Counted from the stretch's first letter, positions 18,507-27,660 are shown. The stretch is DNA of 64,000 nucleotides from Planococcus shenhongbingii (GCF_030413635.1 NZ_CP129235.1:1550001-1614000), one strand, 5' to 3'. The notes: a model not told the origin generated them from the sequence alone. A program made the numbers and translations.

Positions 18507-19076
18507 ATGAAAAGAATCGACAATGAAAAAGGCTTCACTTTAGTTGAAGTGCTCGCTGCGCTTGCCATACTGGGCATTGTATTTGCCGGCATCATGACCA
18601 TCTTTCCGCAGATGACGCTTTTTAATAATAAGACAGAAGCAAAGCTGGACACGATGAATTTAGCGAGGCAGGAAATGGCGAAAATTATAACCCCCAAAAG
18701 TCCGCTGCAATGGGTGGGGAAAAGAGATGCCGCCGTTTATCCGGTAACAGGTTATCAGACATTCAAAGAAAAAGTTCCTCAAGTTTTACCGCTTATTCCG
18801 GTAACTCCTGGCCGAAGCGCCTATGCGATCGATTCTTCCATTCCAGCATCAGCAGGATTTGTTCGATACAAAAAGAACGATGGTTACACATATGAAGTGG
18901 ATATCTACTTACAATGTGAGCCTTATAAAACGACAACCTCAACCGGAGTACTTCCTTGCGACAATCCCGATTTGCCACAGTTGTATAAAATACATTTGAA
19001 AGTCTTTAAAGGCAACCAATTGAGCAGTGAGACATACTCCTATATAAAGTTCATTGTAGAAAAGCTGGGTGGATAA
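18507..19076 (+). CDS. PilV-like minor prepilin
   Basis: Type IV prepilin-like protein, 189 aa from ATG 18507. Another ATG (18498) is in frame; 18507 is preferred because GGGATGG lies 5 nt upstream. The leader ends ...NEKG, followed by FTLVEVLAALAILGIVFAGIM: prepilin peptidase cleavage after Gly, Glu at +5 and a hydrophobic N-terminal helix. The rest has NLARQEMAK, as in PilV/GspI-like minor pilins, and two cysteines (near C138 and C152) that may form a disulfide. It is first in the pilus gene cluster; the stop lies immediately before the next prepilin start. Confidence 0.82.
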   Translation: MKRIDNEKGFTLVEVLAALAILGIVFAGIMTIFPQMTLFNNKTEAKLDTMNLARQEMAKIITPKSPLQWVGKRDAAVYPVTGYQTFKEKVPQVLPLIPVTPGRSAYAIDSSIPASAGFVRYKKNDGYTYEVDIYLQCEPYKTTTSTGVLPCDNPDLPQLYKIHLKVFKGNQLSSETYSYIKFIVEKLGG

Positions 19077-19077
19077 G

Positions 19078-19557
19078 ATGAAACTAAATCAAAAAGGGAT
19101 AACACTTGTGGAACTACTCGCTGCGCTTGTATTGGTTTCGCTGGTAGCAGGCATAGCCTGGACCGCATTGTCAATCGGTTTTAAGCACACTGCGGTCGAA
19201 ACGAATAAAACCAGCTTGCAGCAAGATGCTAATCTAATCGTCTCGACTCTTTCAGCTGCCCATCGTCGCAACGATACCTATACATTGAAGTTTGATGCGA
19301 ATAAGCAATTGATGATCAAAACGTGTGAAGATATTACTGCATGTCCGGCCACATCAACTTTTACACGTGTTATAGACAATAATTACGATTATACTGACAC
19401 AACGATTAATGGGGCAATATATGATGGTGGAACTTTTCCAGAAGTGGTGGTTAAACCGAAAGAAAACCACACGGAGTTAGTCCTGAAAATAAAATCCCTT
19501 AATAATACGGTCACTGTAAAAACCACCTTGACTAGAATTATTACCGGAATGAAGTGA
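19078..19557 (+). CDS. minor prepilin (PilW/GspJ-like)
   Basis: 159 aa from ATG 19078, with GGGTGG upstream inside the previous gene's end. The leader MKLNQKG is followed by ITLVELLAALVLVSLVAGIAWTAL, with the processing Gly and Glu+5. A paired cysteine motif CEDITAC lies near residue 83. Beta-rich C-terminal part. Position and the ALSIGF...VETNKTSLQQDAN segment fit the PilW/GspJ minor pilin group, but subclass assignment is tentative. Confidence 0.78.
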   Translation: MKLNQKGITLVELLAALVLVSLVAGIAWTALSIGFKHTAVETNKTSLQQDANLIVSTLSAAHRRNDTYTLKFDANKQLMIKTCEDITACPATSTFTRVIDNNYDYTDTTINGAIYDGGTFPEVVVKPKENHTELVLKIKSLNNTVTVKTTLTRIITGMK

Positions 19558-19570
19558 GGAGGCGAAAACC

Positions 19571-20986
19571 GTGAAATATATTAAGACTCAAAATGGGTAC
19601 GCGCTAGTAATAGTGCTTTTATTAGTTACCTTGTTCTTAAGTATTTCCGCCACTTTTATCGGTGGTTCTTTAAACCATTCCAAGCAGGAAAGAACAGTGG
19701 ACACATCCAACCAAGCTGTAGCATCTGCTGAAATGGGTGTTGTTTTCTATACAGAAGATTTTGAAAGATTTCTGGAGCTCCTGCGCAATAAACTGGTCCG
19801 TAATATGCAGGACGAACTGGATATCATCTCTTCCTGTAACGGCTGTGATAGTACGTCATTGAAATCACTACTCAATTCACGGATAAAATCGGAATACATT
19901 TCTTCTATTAAAACAAAAGTAAGCCATATGGATGCTGACAATAATGAAGCGTTCTATAAAAACAACACTTCCGCTGATGGAAGCATGAATTATATGATTG
20001 ATTCCGCAAAAGCCAAAGATAAAACGGGAGCTATCGAAATCACTCTTAATTTGAAAGGAATAGCAAAACAAGGAGAATCAAATTCAAATAGCCTTTTGAG
20101 TGTTGTTTTTGATGTGGAAGTACCTGACTCTTTTCTTGTGACGTCTAACCATATTACATTCGACGATGTTTACAGAGCTACTCCTACTATGACGTGTGAT
20201 GAGCTTTTTGTAGGAGAAAAATATAAAACTTTAGAAAAGCCATACGAGTGCAAATTAGGAAACAACCAAAAACTTGAAGATTTGATAACAAAAATTAAAA
20301 GTGACCCCTATTATTTAAAGCCGGTCGATTTTCGGGTCTATACCGATAAGTATTTAGAGAATGTTTGTAATCCGCCTGGTGGCAGCAGCAATTGCAACAG
20401 CAATGATTTCCAAGGAATCAGTGTTGTAGTGAATTCCAGTGGCACTACTACTGCAAATATGAATGGATTAACCAATTTCCAATTGTATGTTAGCGGCAAG
20501 TTAATAATAGACGGCAACTTGAATAATGCAGAAAGAAACGTCATGGCGCTTAAAGAACTGGTGATTCGCAATAATATCCAGAGCTTGGAAATGACGACAC
20601 TAGTTGTACTAGGCTATGTAAACCAGCCAAACATCGCCAGCTTCGAAGTAGGAAATAATATCAGTATGAAAAGCAATGCCCGGATTTGTATGGATATTGA
20701 TTTGATTAAGCAAGTGGATTTAGAGTCGTTAAGGAAAAAAATAAAAATCGACAACACTAGTTCGCTTATCTACTATACTTCTACGCAAGATCCAAGCCAC
20801 AGTAATTATTCTGCAGCGGAAGCTGGAAAAAAGAAGTTTACACTTGAGGATGCGGCATCAAATTCAAGAGTCAAAGTAGAACCAAATTACTCGAACTTTT
20901 TGAAAATGTGTGGAGTTACCGTTTCAGGCTCGCATACAGTACCGAATATAATCGATACTGGATTTGATTTTGATGTTAAGTATTAA
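19571..20986 (+). CDS. PilX-like pilus-associated protein, large
   Basis: 471 aa. The N-terminus NGYALVIVLLLVTLFLSISATF followed by NQAVASAEMGV resembles PilX N-terminal domains, which replace the canonical Glu+5 helix. The large remainder is unlike any family I recognise, is rich in N, S, T and K, and contains several cysteines (C-N-G-C near residue 80; C-N-P-P-G-G-S-S-N-C near 270). GTG start with GAGGAGG upstream. The gene is visibly richer in A/T codons than its flanks. A tip adhesin or priming-complex role is possible, inferred from size and position only. Confidence 0.65.
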   Translation: MKYIKTQNGYALVIVLLLVTLFLSISATFIGGSLNHSKQERTVDTSNQAVASAEMGVVFYTEDFERFLELLRNKLVRNMQDELDIISSCNGCDSTSLKSLLNSRIKSEYISSIKTKVSHMDADNNEAFYKNNTSADGSMNYMIDSAKAKDKTGAIEITLNLKGIAKQGESNSNSLLSVVFDVEVPDSFLVTSNHITFDDVYRATPTMTCDELFVGEKYKTLEKPYECKLGNNQKLEDLITKIKSDPYYLKPVDFRVYTDKYLENVCNPPGGSSNCNSNDFQGISVVVNSSGTTTANMNGLTNFQLYVSGKLIIDGNLNNAERNVMALKELVIRNNIQSLEMTTLVVLGYVNQPNIASFEVGNNISMKSNARICMDIDLIKQVDLESLRKKIKIDNTSSLIYYTSTQDPSHSNYSAAEAGKKKFTLEDAASNSRVKVEPNYSNFLKMCGVTVSGSHTVPNIIDTGFDFDVKY

Positions 20987-21035
20987 ATCGGGAAAATATG
21001 TTACAAAAGTTTCGTGAAAATCAGGGGGTTATGTT

Positions 21036-21566
21036 TTGATACGCTTACTATTTTTAATCATTATCGCAACAGTGGTTTTGGTGCTTGCCTATATTGGCTT
21101 TAAAACCATACCGCTGGCGCGCAAAATGACCGTAGCCGGAGGGGCGCTTGCTGCAGCTGCAGTCGCGCTGCTGATGCAATCCAGTTTTGCCTGGTATATG
21201 CCGGTGCTCGCACTGGTAGCGATTTCTCTTGTATCCAGCCTTGTTTATATGAAGCTGCTGGAAAAAGAAGAAAAAGAAAAAGAGCAGGAAGCCGAAGAGC
21301 GCAAAGCGCGCCGGCAGGAATTGATTTCTGCAGCACCGTCAACATCGTCAATCATCGAGGCAAAAAAGGCAGTAAAAGAACCGGAAACAATTAAAGAACG
21401 CGAAACGATTAAAGTGCCGGAAAAAGTAATCATGCCGGAAACGGTGAAAATGCCGGAACTGAAAAAAGAGCCGGAACCAGAGAGAGAACCGGAACTTGTC
21501 GGTGCAAAACCATTCGGCATGCAATCGATTAAACCAGTCGGGAAGGAAGATCAACGTGAACAATAA
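21036..21566 (+). CDS. membrane protein with Pro/Glu-rich tail, pilus locus
   Basis: 176 aa, TTG start after CAGGGGG. Three hydrophobic segments (about residues 1-22, 28-48, 50-70) are followed by an acidic/basic coiled stretch (KEEKEKEQEAEERKARRQ) and a tail with repeated K-x-P-E-x-x-K units (KEPETIKERETIKVPEK...). No family recognised. It overlaps the VanW gene by 11 nt, so the two are translated together. It may anchor or bridge pilus assembly parts; that is inference from context. Confidence 0.6.
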   Translation: MIRLLFLIIIATVVLVLAYIGFKTIPLARKMTVAGGALAAAAVALLMQSSFAWYMPVLALVAISLVSSLVYMKLLEKEEKEKEQEAEERKARRQELISAAPSTSSIIEAKKAVKEPETIKERETIKVPEKVIMPETVKMPELKKEPEPEREPELVGAKPFGMQSIKPVGKEDQREQ

Positions 21567-23103
21567 AGTTTTCGGAATTACCTTTGCAGCCATATTCGCA
21601 TCAGCGCTGCTGTTTTTCGGCGTCGCCAACGCGGGAGCGATGGCAGTCGACACGTGGATTTTCCCGACAGAAGAATTCGGCGACAATACGTATATCGGGA
21701 CAACAGATGTCTCCAATATGGAACACGAACAGGCAAAACAGCTTTTTGTCGGCCAGGCAGATACTTGGCGCGCTACAGCGGAACTTTTGGTGACTTACCA
21801 AGATGCAACAGCCGCTTATCCACTTGATAACGCGGAAATTCTGCTGGATGAAACGGTTGGACAAGCCCAAACCGGTACGCAAAATACTTTCGTCTTCCAA
21901 TTGTCACGGGAGACGACCCAGACTTTCTTGAAGCAGCAATTCCCAGTGGCTTCTTTCTCGGACACGGATGTGGAGAACATCACATCCAAATTAGAAACAG
22001 CTTTGGCGGCTGGCCAGACACAGACGCGTGTAACCATCAGTGACGATACACTGGAAGTCGCGCGTGATGTAGTGTCTGAAGCAGAGATTTCGCATAGCTT
22101 GAAAGGCGGCGATGCCATGGCGGTCGTCAATGCATTGAACGGCATTGAGTTTGCGCCGGGCAGTCAGTTTTCATTCCTGGACTTTATAAGCGGGCTTGAA
22201 CTCGCCAATGTAACGGATTCCGAACTCACGCAAATTGCTTCATCTATTTATGCGGCAATCCTGCAGACGAACTTCTCCGTAGAAGAACGCAGCATTGGAA
22301 CGGCTGCACCAACGGCTGTTCCACTTGGCCGGGAAGCGGCGATCAACCGTCCGCTAGGCATCGATTTTGTTTTTACCAATACCAATAACAGCACATTCCT
22401 TTTAAACCTTTCGATGGAAAGCGATAAACTGACGGCTATGATCAGCGGCTATCCTTTCATCTATGAATACGAAACGATGACAAGCGGCGAAGAAAAAGTA
22501 GAGCCGCGTTTAGTGAAGCAATACAGCGCATTTGTAACTTCAGGCGTAGCGGTTGAAGAAGAAGGCCGTGACGGTATACGTATCAACGTACTCCGTTCGA
22601 TCAGAGCAAACGGGGAAGAGCTGGAGCTTGATCCGGTTTCCACTGATTTCTACCCGCCGGTCCACCGGATTGAAATTTATCCATTGACGAAAACAGAGGC
22701 AGCTCCTGCCGCTGGCGCTGCGACACCACTTCCAGGACAGCCAGGATTCATCGATGCGAACGGTGACGGTGTCCATGATGGACCTGCGGCAACAACACCG
22801 CTTCCAGGACAGCCTGGATTCATCGATGCAAACGGAGATGGCGTTCATGATACACCGGTGACAACAACACCGCTTCCGGGGCAACCCGGATTTACCGATG
22901 CGAATGGTGATGGAATACATGACACACCGGCAGCAACTCCTGCAGCGCCGCTGCCAGGACAGCCAGGATATATTGATGAAAATGACGACGGCGTCCACGA
23001 CGAGCCGGTAGCGGATTCAGAAACAGATACAACGCAGGATGACCCAACAAATCCTGCTGAAGAACCGGTGTATGACAAGGGCGGAAATTTGATCAATCCT
23101 TAA
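21556..23103 (+). CDS. VanW-family protein with C-terminal Ca-binding-like repeats
   Basis: 515 aa from GTG 21556 (GGAAGGAAG upstream). An uncleaved N-terminal anchor or signal (VFGITFAAIFASALLFFGVANA) is followed by an extracytoplasmic region. The VanW domain is around residues 190-345 (PLGREAAINRPLGIDFVFTN). Residues ~389-485 hold four tandem repeats of about 27-31 aa, each with LPGQPGxxDxNxDGxHD, an EF-hand/thrombospondin-3-like D-x-N-x-D-G-x-x-D loop. VanW genes next to PilB/PilT/PilC genes recur in Bacillales; their role in pili is not established. The repeats suggest calcium binding outside the cell. Confidence 0.82.
   Translation: MNNKVFGITFAAIFASALLFFGVANAGAMAVDTWIFPTEEFGDNTYIGTTDVSNMEHEQAKQLFVGQADTWRATAELLVTYQDATAAYPLDNAEILLDETVGQAQTGTQNTFVFQLSRETTQTFLKQQFPVASFSDTDVENITSKLETALAAGQTQTRVTISDDTLEVARDVVSEAEISHSLKGGDAMAVVNALNGIEFAPGSQFSFLDFISGLELANVTDSELTQIASSIYAAILQTNFSVEERSIGTAAPTAVPLGREAAINRPLGIDFVFTNTNNSTFLLNLSMESDKLTAMISGYPFIYEYETMTSGEEKVEPRLVKQYSAFVTSGVAVEEEGRDGIRINVLRSIRANGEELELDPVSTDFYPPVHRIEIYPLTKTEAAPAAGAATPLPGQPGFIDANGDGVHDGPAATTPLPGQPGFIDANGDGVHDTPVTTTPLPGQPGFTDANGDGIHDTPAATPAAPLPGQPGYIDENDDGVHDEPVADSETDTTQDDPTNPAEEPVYDKGGNLINP
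22725..23012 (+). repeat. four in-frame DNA repeats encoding LPGQPGFIDANGDGVHD units
   Basis: Tandem coding repeats (starts near 22725, 22797, 22869 and 22950) in the VanW gene. The first three are spaced by 72 bp, the last by about 81 bp. Codon differences between copies show they are not brand new, but their number could vary between strains. Confidence 0.75.
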
Positions 23104-23125
23104 CGAGTTTTGAGGGGGAAAAGAT

Positions 23126-24784
23126 TTGGCAAGAGCAACACGAAAAAGACTAGGTGATATTTTAATAGAATTAGGTCTTCTTACAGAAGAAGACCTTCAA
23201 GGCACGTTGGATGCTAAGACGTCGGATCAAAAATTGGGGGACGCATTGGTTCAGCGCGGCCTGATCACGGAGCAGCAATTGATCGAAACGCTTGAAGTGC
23301 AGCTCGGCATTCCGCACGTCACGCTGTTCCGGTATCCATTTGATCCGAAACTGTTCAACGTCGTGCCGAAGGAATTCGCGAAACGGAAATCGCTGGTACC
23401 GCTGAGAGCGGAAGGCGACCGGCTGTTTATCGCGATGACCGATCCGACGGATTTCATCACGATCGATGACTTGCGGCTGACAACAGGATTCCAGATCGAA
23501 CCGGCAATCGCTTCCAGAGAAGATATCTTGAAAACAATCGCCAAATATTACGAAGAAGAATCATACGACGACATGCTGGAAGAAATGCCGCAGGACACAT
23601 CGCAGGAAGAAGACCTGGATGACATTGACGGACCGATTGTCCGCCTCGTCAACCAGATTCTCTCGAACGCTGTATCACTGAAAGCAAGTGACGTGCATTT
23701 TGATCCTCAGGAAAACCGCATTCTGGTGCGCTACCGCATTGACGGCACATTGCGCACGGAAAAGATTCTGCCGAAAACGATGCAGCAAATGGTGACTGCG
23801 CGTATTAAAATCCTGGCGAATCTTGACATCACGGAAAACCGGGTTCCACAGGACGGGCGGATTAAGACAACCGTTGACTTGCGTGCCATTGATCTGCGGG
23901 TATCGTCGCTGCCGACCGTATTCGGTGAGAAAATCGTTATGCGGATATTGGACCTTGGCGCAAACTTGACCGATATCGACAAACTGGGCTTTAACGAAAC
24001 GAACATGAAGCGGTTTCTCCGTGAAATCGACAAGCCGAACGGCATCATTCTGATTTCCGGTCCGACCGGTTCCGGCAAATCATCAACGCTATACGCAGCA
24101 CTCAATAAACTGAACAGTGAAGAAGTCAACATCATCACGGTAGAAGACCCCGTTGAGTATCAATTGGAAGGCATCAATCAAATCCAAGTGAATTCAAATG
24201 TCGGCTTGACGTTCGCCGTGGGGCTGCGTTCGATTTTACGTCAGGATCCTGACATCGTCATGGTAGGGGAAATCCGTGACAAAGAAACAGCTGATATTTC
24301 AATCCGCGCTTCATTGACCGGCCATTTGGTACTCAGCACGATCCACACGAATGACTCTATTGCGTCCATCACACGATTGATGGATATGGGGATCGAACCG
24401 TTTCTGGTGACGGCTTCACTCAATGCCGTGGTGGCGCAGCGATTAATCCGCAGGGTTTGCCGGGACTGCCGAGAAGCACAGCCGGCTACGGTCCGGGAAC
24501 AAGAGATATTCGCAAAACGCGGGCTGGCGATCGATGTCGTAGCGCGCGGCAAAGGCTGTCCGCGCTGCAATATGTCCGGCTACCGGGGCCGAATGGCGAT
24601 CCACGAAGTGCTGGTTGTCGACGAAGACATCAAAACGATTATCAACCGCGGCGGCACAGCAGCGGAAATCCGAGAAGTCGCCGTTAAAAACAAGACGATT
24701 TTCCTGATTGACGACGGCTTATTAAAAGTGAAGGAGGGTCTGACAACGACAGAAGAAGTGCTGCGCGTTGCCATGACAGATTAA
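23126..24784 (+). CDS. pilB: type IV pilus assembly ATPase PilB
   Basis: Extension ATPase (GspE/PilB family), 552 aa, TTG start after TGAGGGGGA. Residues ~8-60 contain two MshEN-like motifs, RLGDILIELGLLTEEDL... and KLGDALVQRGLITEQQL..., resembling the c-di-GMP-binding repeats of MshE-type ATPases. The Walker A is GPTGSGKSS (near 312-320), the Asp-box/Walker B DPDIVMVGEIRD, and the His box TGHLVLSTIHTND. Zinc-type tetracysteine motif CRDC...CPRC (~444-475). Cytoplasmic; powers pilin polymerisation. Stop is 3 nt before the pilT start. Confidence 0.95.
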   Translation: MARATRKRLGDILIELGLLTEEDLQGTLDAKTSDQKLGDALVQRGLITEQQLIETLEVQLGIPHVTLFRYPFDPKLFNVVPKEFAKRKSLVPLRAEGDRLFIAMTDPTDFITIDDLRLTTGFQIEPAIASREDILKTIAKYYEEESYDDMLEEMPQDTSQEEDLDDIDGPIVRLVNQILSNAVSLKASDVHFDPQENRILVRYRIDGTLRTEKILPKTMQQMVTARIKILANLDITENRVPQDGRIKTTVDLRAIDLRVSSLPTVFGEKIVMRILDLGANLTDIDKLGFNETNMKRFLREIDKPNGIILISGPTGSGKSSTLYAALNKLNSEEVNIITVEDPVEYQLEGINQIQVNSNVGLTFAVGLRSILRQDPDIVMVGEIRDKETADISIRASLTGHLVLSTIHTNDSIASITRLMDMGIEPFLVTASLNAVVAQRLIRRVCRDCREAQPATVREQEIFAKRGLAIDVVARGKGCPRCNMSGYRGRMAIHEVLVVDEDIKTIINRGGTAAEIREVAVKNKTIFLIDDGLLKVKEGLTTTEEVLRVAMTD

Positions 24785-24787
24785 CCT

Positions 24788-25834
24788 ATGAATACAACAT
24801 TAAATTTTATCGATACCGTCTTAACTGCAGCCATCGATATGAAAGTTTCCGATATCCATATGACGACCGGCATTCCTCCGGTATTCCGGATGCACGGAAC
24901 ATTAAAACAATACGGCGATGAAAAATTGATGCCGGAAGTTACAAAAGAAATTGCCCGCGTTTTGATGCCGGAATCGTTATGGGATACATTCCTGGAAAAA
25001 GGCGAGATGGATTATTCCTACTCCATTCCTGGAGTGGCCCGTTTCCGTGTCAACTCATTCCACCAGCGCGGATCCATTTCACATGCATTCCGTTCCATTC
25101 CGTCAAAGATACCGACTATCGATGACTTGAATATGCCGGATACATTGAAAAAATTGGCTGATACCCATCAAGGCTTGATACTGGTGACCGGGCCGACCGG
25201 TTCAGGCAAGTCGACAACGCTTGCAGCGATGATCCGCCACATGAACGAACACTTGACAAAGCACATCATCACGCTGGAAGATCCGATTGAATATATGCAT
25301 AAGCACGGTACATCGGTCATCGACCAGCGGGAAGTCGGCTTTGACACGAATTCGTTCGCAAACGGGCTTCGTGCGGCACTTCGCCAAGATCCTGATGTGA
25401 TCCTGGTCGGTGAGATGCGGGACTTGGAGACGATCACGACCGCGATCACTGCAGCTGAAACAGGCCACTTGGTTTTGGGAACGCTCCATACGTCGAGCGC
25501 CGCTTCAACCGTAGAACGGATCATCGACGTATTTCCGCCGGAACAGCATGCCCAAATCCGGACACAACTCGGTGGAATTTTGAAAGCTGTTATTTCACAG
25601 CGCTTGTTGCCAACGGCCGACGGCAAAGGCCGGATTGCCGCCACTGAAATTCTGATTAACAACCCGGCAATTGCCAACTTAATCCGCACGTCGAAAGTGC
25701 ATCAAATTCCGAACATTATTTTGACCAACCGGGCTGCGGGCATGCATATGATGACAACTTCTGTCCAGGAGTTGTTGAAAAAAGGCATCATTACACGCCA
25801 AATTGCATCAGCATTCATGGTAGGTGAAGACTAA
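24788..25834 (+). CDS. pilT: type IV pilus retraction ATPase PilT
   Basis: 348-aa hexameric retraction motor. It has an N-terminal PAS-like PilT domain (KVSDIHMTTGIPPVFRMHG), Walker A GPTGSGKST (~135), Walker B RQDPDVILVGEMRD, and the family block AAETGHLVLGTLHTSSAASTVERIIDVFP. The motif IANLIRTSK near residue 300 corresponds to the PilT-specific AIRNLIRxxK, which distinguishes it from PilB. Its presence means these pili should retract (twitching, DNA uptake or adhesion), unlike the simple Com pseudopilus. No strong ribosome binding site; probably coupled to pilB. Confidence 0.95.
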   Translation: MNTTLNFIDTVLTAAIDMKVSDIHMTTGIPPVFRMHGTLKQYGDEKLMPEVTKEIARVLMPESLWDTFLEKGEMDYSYSIPGVARFRVNSFHQRGSISHAFRSIPSKIPTIDDLNMPDTLKKLADTHQGLILVTGPTGSGKSTTLAAMIRHMNEHLTKHIITLEDPIEYMHKHGTSVIDQREVGFDTNSFANGLRAALRQDPDVILVGEMRDLETITTAITAAETGHLVLGTLHTSSAASTVERIIDVFPPEQHAQIRTQLGGILKAVISQRLLPTADGKGRIAATEILINNPAIANLIRTSKVHQIPNIILTNRAAGMHMMTTSVQELLKKGIITRQIASAFMVGED

Positions 25835-25835
25835 T

Positions 25836-27047
25836 ATGGCCCGTTTCAAATATGAAGGGCGAGACCGCAAGAAAATTAGGTCGGGCATCATTATGGCCGA
25901 TAGCCGACGGGCTGCAGTTGAAAAACTGCGGGATGAAGGCGTGCGCGTCATCGATATCCGTGAAATCCCGGCTACGGCTCTTCAAAAAGACATCTCATTC
26001 GGTAATCCGGTAAAACGGGATCAATTCATCATGTTCCTGCGCCAGTTTTCGACGTTGATGCGCGCAGGGGTGACTATCGTAGATGCGGTGAAAATCCTGT
26101 CCCAGCAAGTCGAATCCAAAGCGCTGCGTAAAACTTTAAGCGAAGTGGACGATGAACTGCGAAAAGGGAATTCATTGTCCCATTCTTTCGCAAAGTACCC
26201 AAAAATCTTTGAACCGCTGACCATCAACTTGATCCGTGCCGGAGAACTGTCGGGAACCATCGATGATTCGCTCGACCGTTTGGCGACGCATTACGATAAG
26301 GCTTATCAGACAAGACAAAAAGTGATTTCCGCGATGTCATATCCCGTAGTTGTAGGCATTATTGCAATCGGAGTTGTGATTTTCCTGCTGTCTTCAATCG
26401 TCCCGATGTTCGCTGAGATGTTTGAAGGGATGGGCGGGGAACTGCCAATGCTTACGCAAGTGGTGATGGGCGCCAGTGATTTTGTCAAAGGTTACTGGTA
26501 TATTCTCGTTTTAGTAGCCCTTCTTTTCTTTGGAATCATTTGGCTCATGAAGCGAAGTGAAAAAGGCCGGTTCATACTGGATACGATTGTATTAAAAATC
26601 CCACTGTTTGGCCAAATGCTGAAAAAATCAGCATTGGCACGCCTTACTCGTACATTGAGTTCGTTGTTTTCCAGTTCAGTGCCGATTCTGCAGGCAATGA
26701 CCATGACGGAGAAAGTGGTCGGCAATGCGGTGATGTCAAAAGTCATCCTGGCATCCCGGGATTCACTCGAGCGCGGAGGTTCTCTGACAGAACCGATGAA
26801 GAACCATTGGGCGTTTCCGCCCCTTATCCCGCATATGATTGCAATCGGCGAACAGACCGGATCGCTGGACCATATGCTGGCGAAAGTGGCCGAATTCTAC
26901 GAGCAAGAAGTGGAAGCGGAGACCGACCGATTGAAAGCGTTGATAGAACCCTTAATGATTGTTGTGCTCGCTGCATTAGTCGGGACTATAATACTATCCA
27001 TTATGATGCCGATGTTTGAAATGTTCCAGAATGTAGACAAAATGTAG
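25836..27047 (+). CDS. pilC: type IV pilus inner-membrane platform protein PilC
   Basis: GspF/PilC family, 403 aa from ATG 25836 (TAGGTGAAG upstream; an in-frame GTG at 25824 is less likely). There are two homologous cytoplasmic four-helix domains: FLRQFSTLMRAGVTIVDAVKIL near 65 and ALARLTRTLSSLFSSSVPILQAM near 270. Each is followed by membrane helices (~170-195, ~220-240, ~375-395). It couples the ATPases to pilin insertion. Overlaps pilT only through the stop region. Ends the pilB-T-C block; a separate promoter precedes the pilin gene. Confidence 0.94.
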   Translation: MARFKYEGRDRKKIRSGIIMADSRRAAVEKLRDEGVRVIDIREIPATALQKDISFGNPVKRDQFIMFLRQFSTLMRAGVTIVDAVKILSQQVESKALRKTLSEVDDELRKGNSLSHSFAKYPKIFEPLTINLIRAGELSGTIDDSLDRLATHYDKAYQTRQKVISAMSYPVVVGIIAIGVVIFLLSSIVPMFAEMFEGMGGELPMLTQVVMGASDFVKGYWYILVLVALLFFGIIWLMKRSEKGRFILDTIVLKIPLFGQMLKKSALARLTRTLSSLFSSSVPILQAMTMTEKVVGNAVMSKVILASRDSLERGGSLTEPMKNHWAFPPLIPHMIAIGEQTGSLDHMLAKVAEFYEQEVEAETDRLKALIEPLMIVVLAALVGTIILSIMMPMFEMFQNVDKM

Positions 27048-27119
27048 GGCTAAATATCAAAAATAAATGAAAATAATTCTAAAAAAATTGAAAAATGCTA
27101 TTGTATAATCTGCGACTAT

Positions 27120-27128
27120 TGTTATAAT
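27120..27128 (+). promoter_or_regulatory. extended -10 promoter of the major pilin gene
   Basis: TGT-TATAAT, with a weak TTGTAT 16 bp further upstream (27101-27106), lies within a very A/T-rich 130-bp spacer. A private promoter would allow the major pilin to be made in excess of the machinery. Confidence 0.5.
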
Positions 27129-27180
27129 TAAGATGTACTCAAGGTAGTACTTAATTTACAAATTATAGGGGGAAAACACA

Positions 27181-27639
27181 ATGAAGAAATATCTTCAGAA
27201 GAAGTTGAAAAATGAAAAAGGTATGACGTTGATCGAGCTTTTGGCAGTTATCGTTATTATCGCTATTATCGCAGCGATTGCTATTCCGGCAATTGGAGGA
27301 ATAATTGATAATTCACGTGTGGGTGCTATTAAATCTGATGCTACAAATGCACTTAGTGCTGCGGAGCTTTACAAATTAGATATCCCAGCAACGACTGGAA
27401 GTGTTACTGTGCAGCAACTTTTAGATGCAAAATATCTTGATTCTGCTGGTAAATTACCACCTGCAGCGGTTATTACTTTTGGAACATCTAGTGCTTTAAA
27501 TACTATTAAAACAGCAACTCCGGCAATAGATGGAAAAATCGAAGTTACTTTTAATGAAGCAACTAAAAAACACATTGCGGACTATGCTAATAGTACGCGT
27601 GATAATACTACGGGAACAGTAGTTGCAACAAAGAAATAA
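27181..27639 (+). CDS. pilA: major type IV pilin PilA
   Basis: 152 aa. A positively charged leader MKKYLQKKLKNEKG is cleaved before MTLIELLAVIVIIAIIAAIAIPAI, with Glu+5 and Pro in the helix as in type IVa pilins. Globular part ~110 residues, Ala/Thr-rich, without cysteines. AGGGGGAAAA before the ATG. It lies between pilC and pilM and has its own promoter, fitting the main structural subunit. The processing enzyme is encoded about 2.8 kb downstream. The codons are more A/T-rich than in pilB/T/C, usual for surface-exposed, fast-evolving pilins. Confidence 0.93.
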   Translation: MKKYLQKKLKNEKGMTLIELLAVIVIIAIIAAIAIPAIGGIIDNSRVGAIKSDATNALSAAELYKLDIPATTGSVTVQQLLDAKYLDSAGKLPPAAVITFGTSSALNTIKTATPAIDGKIEVTFNEATKKHIADYANSTRDNTTGTVVATKK

Positions 27640-27660
27640 TTATAAATAGGAGCTGAAAAA

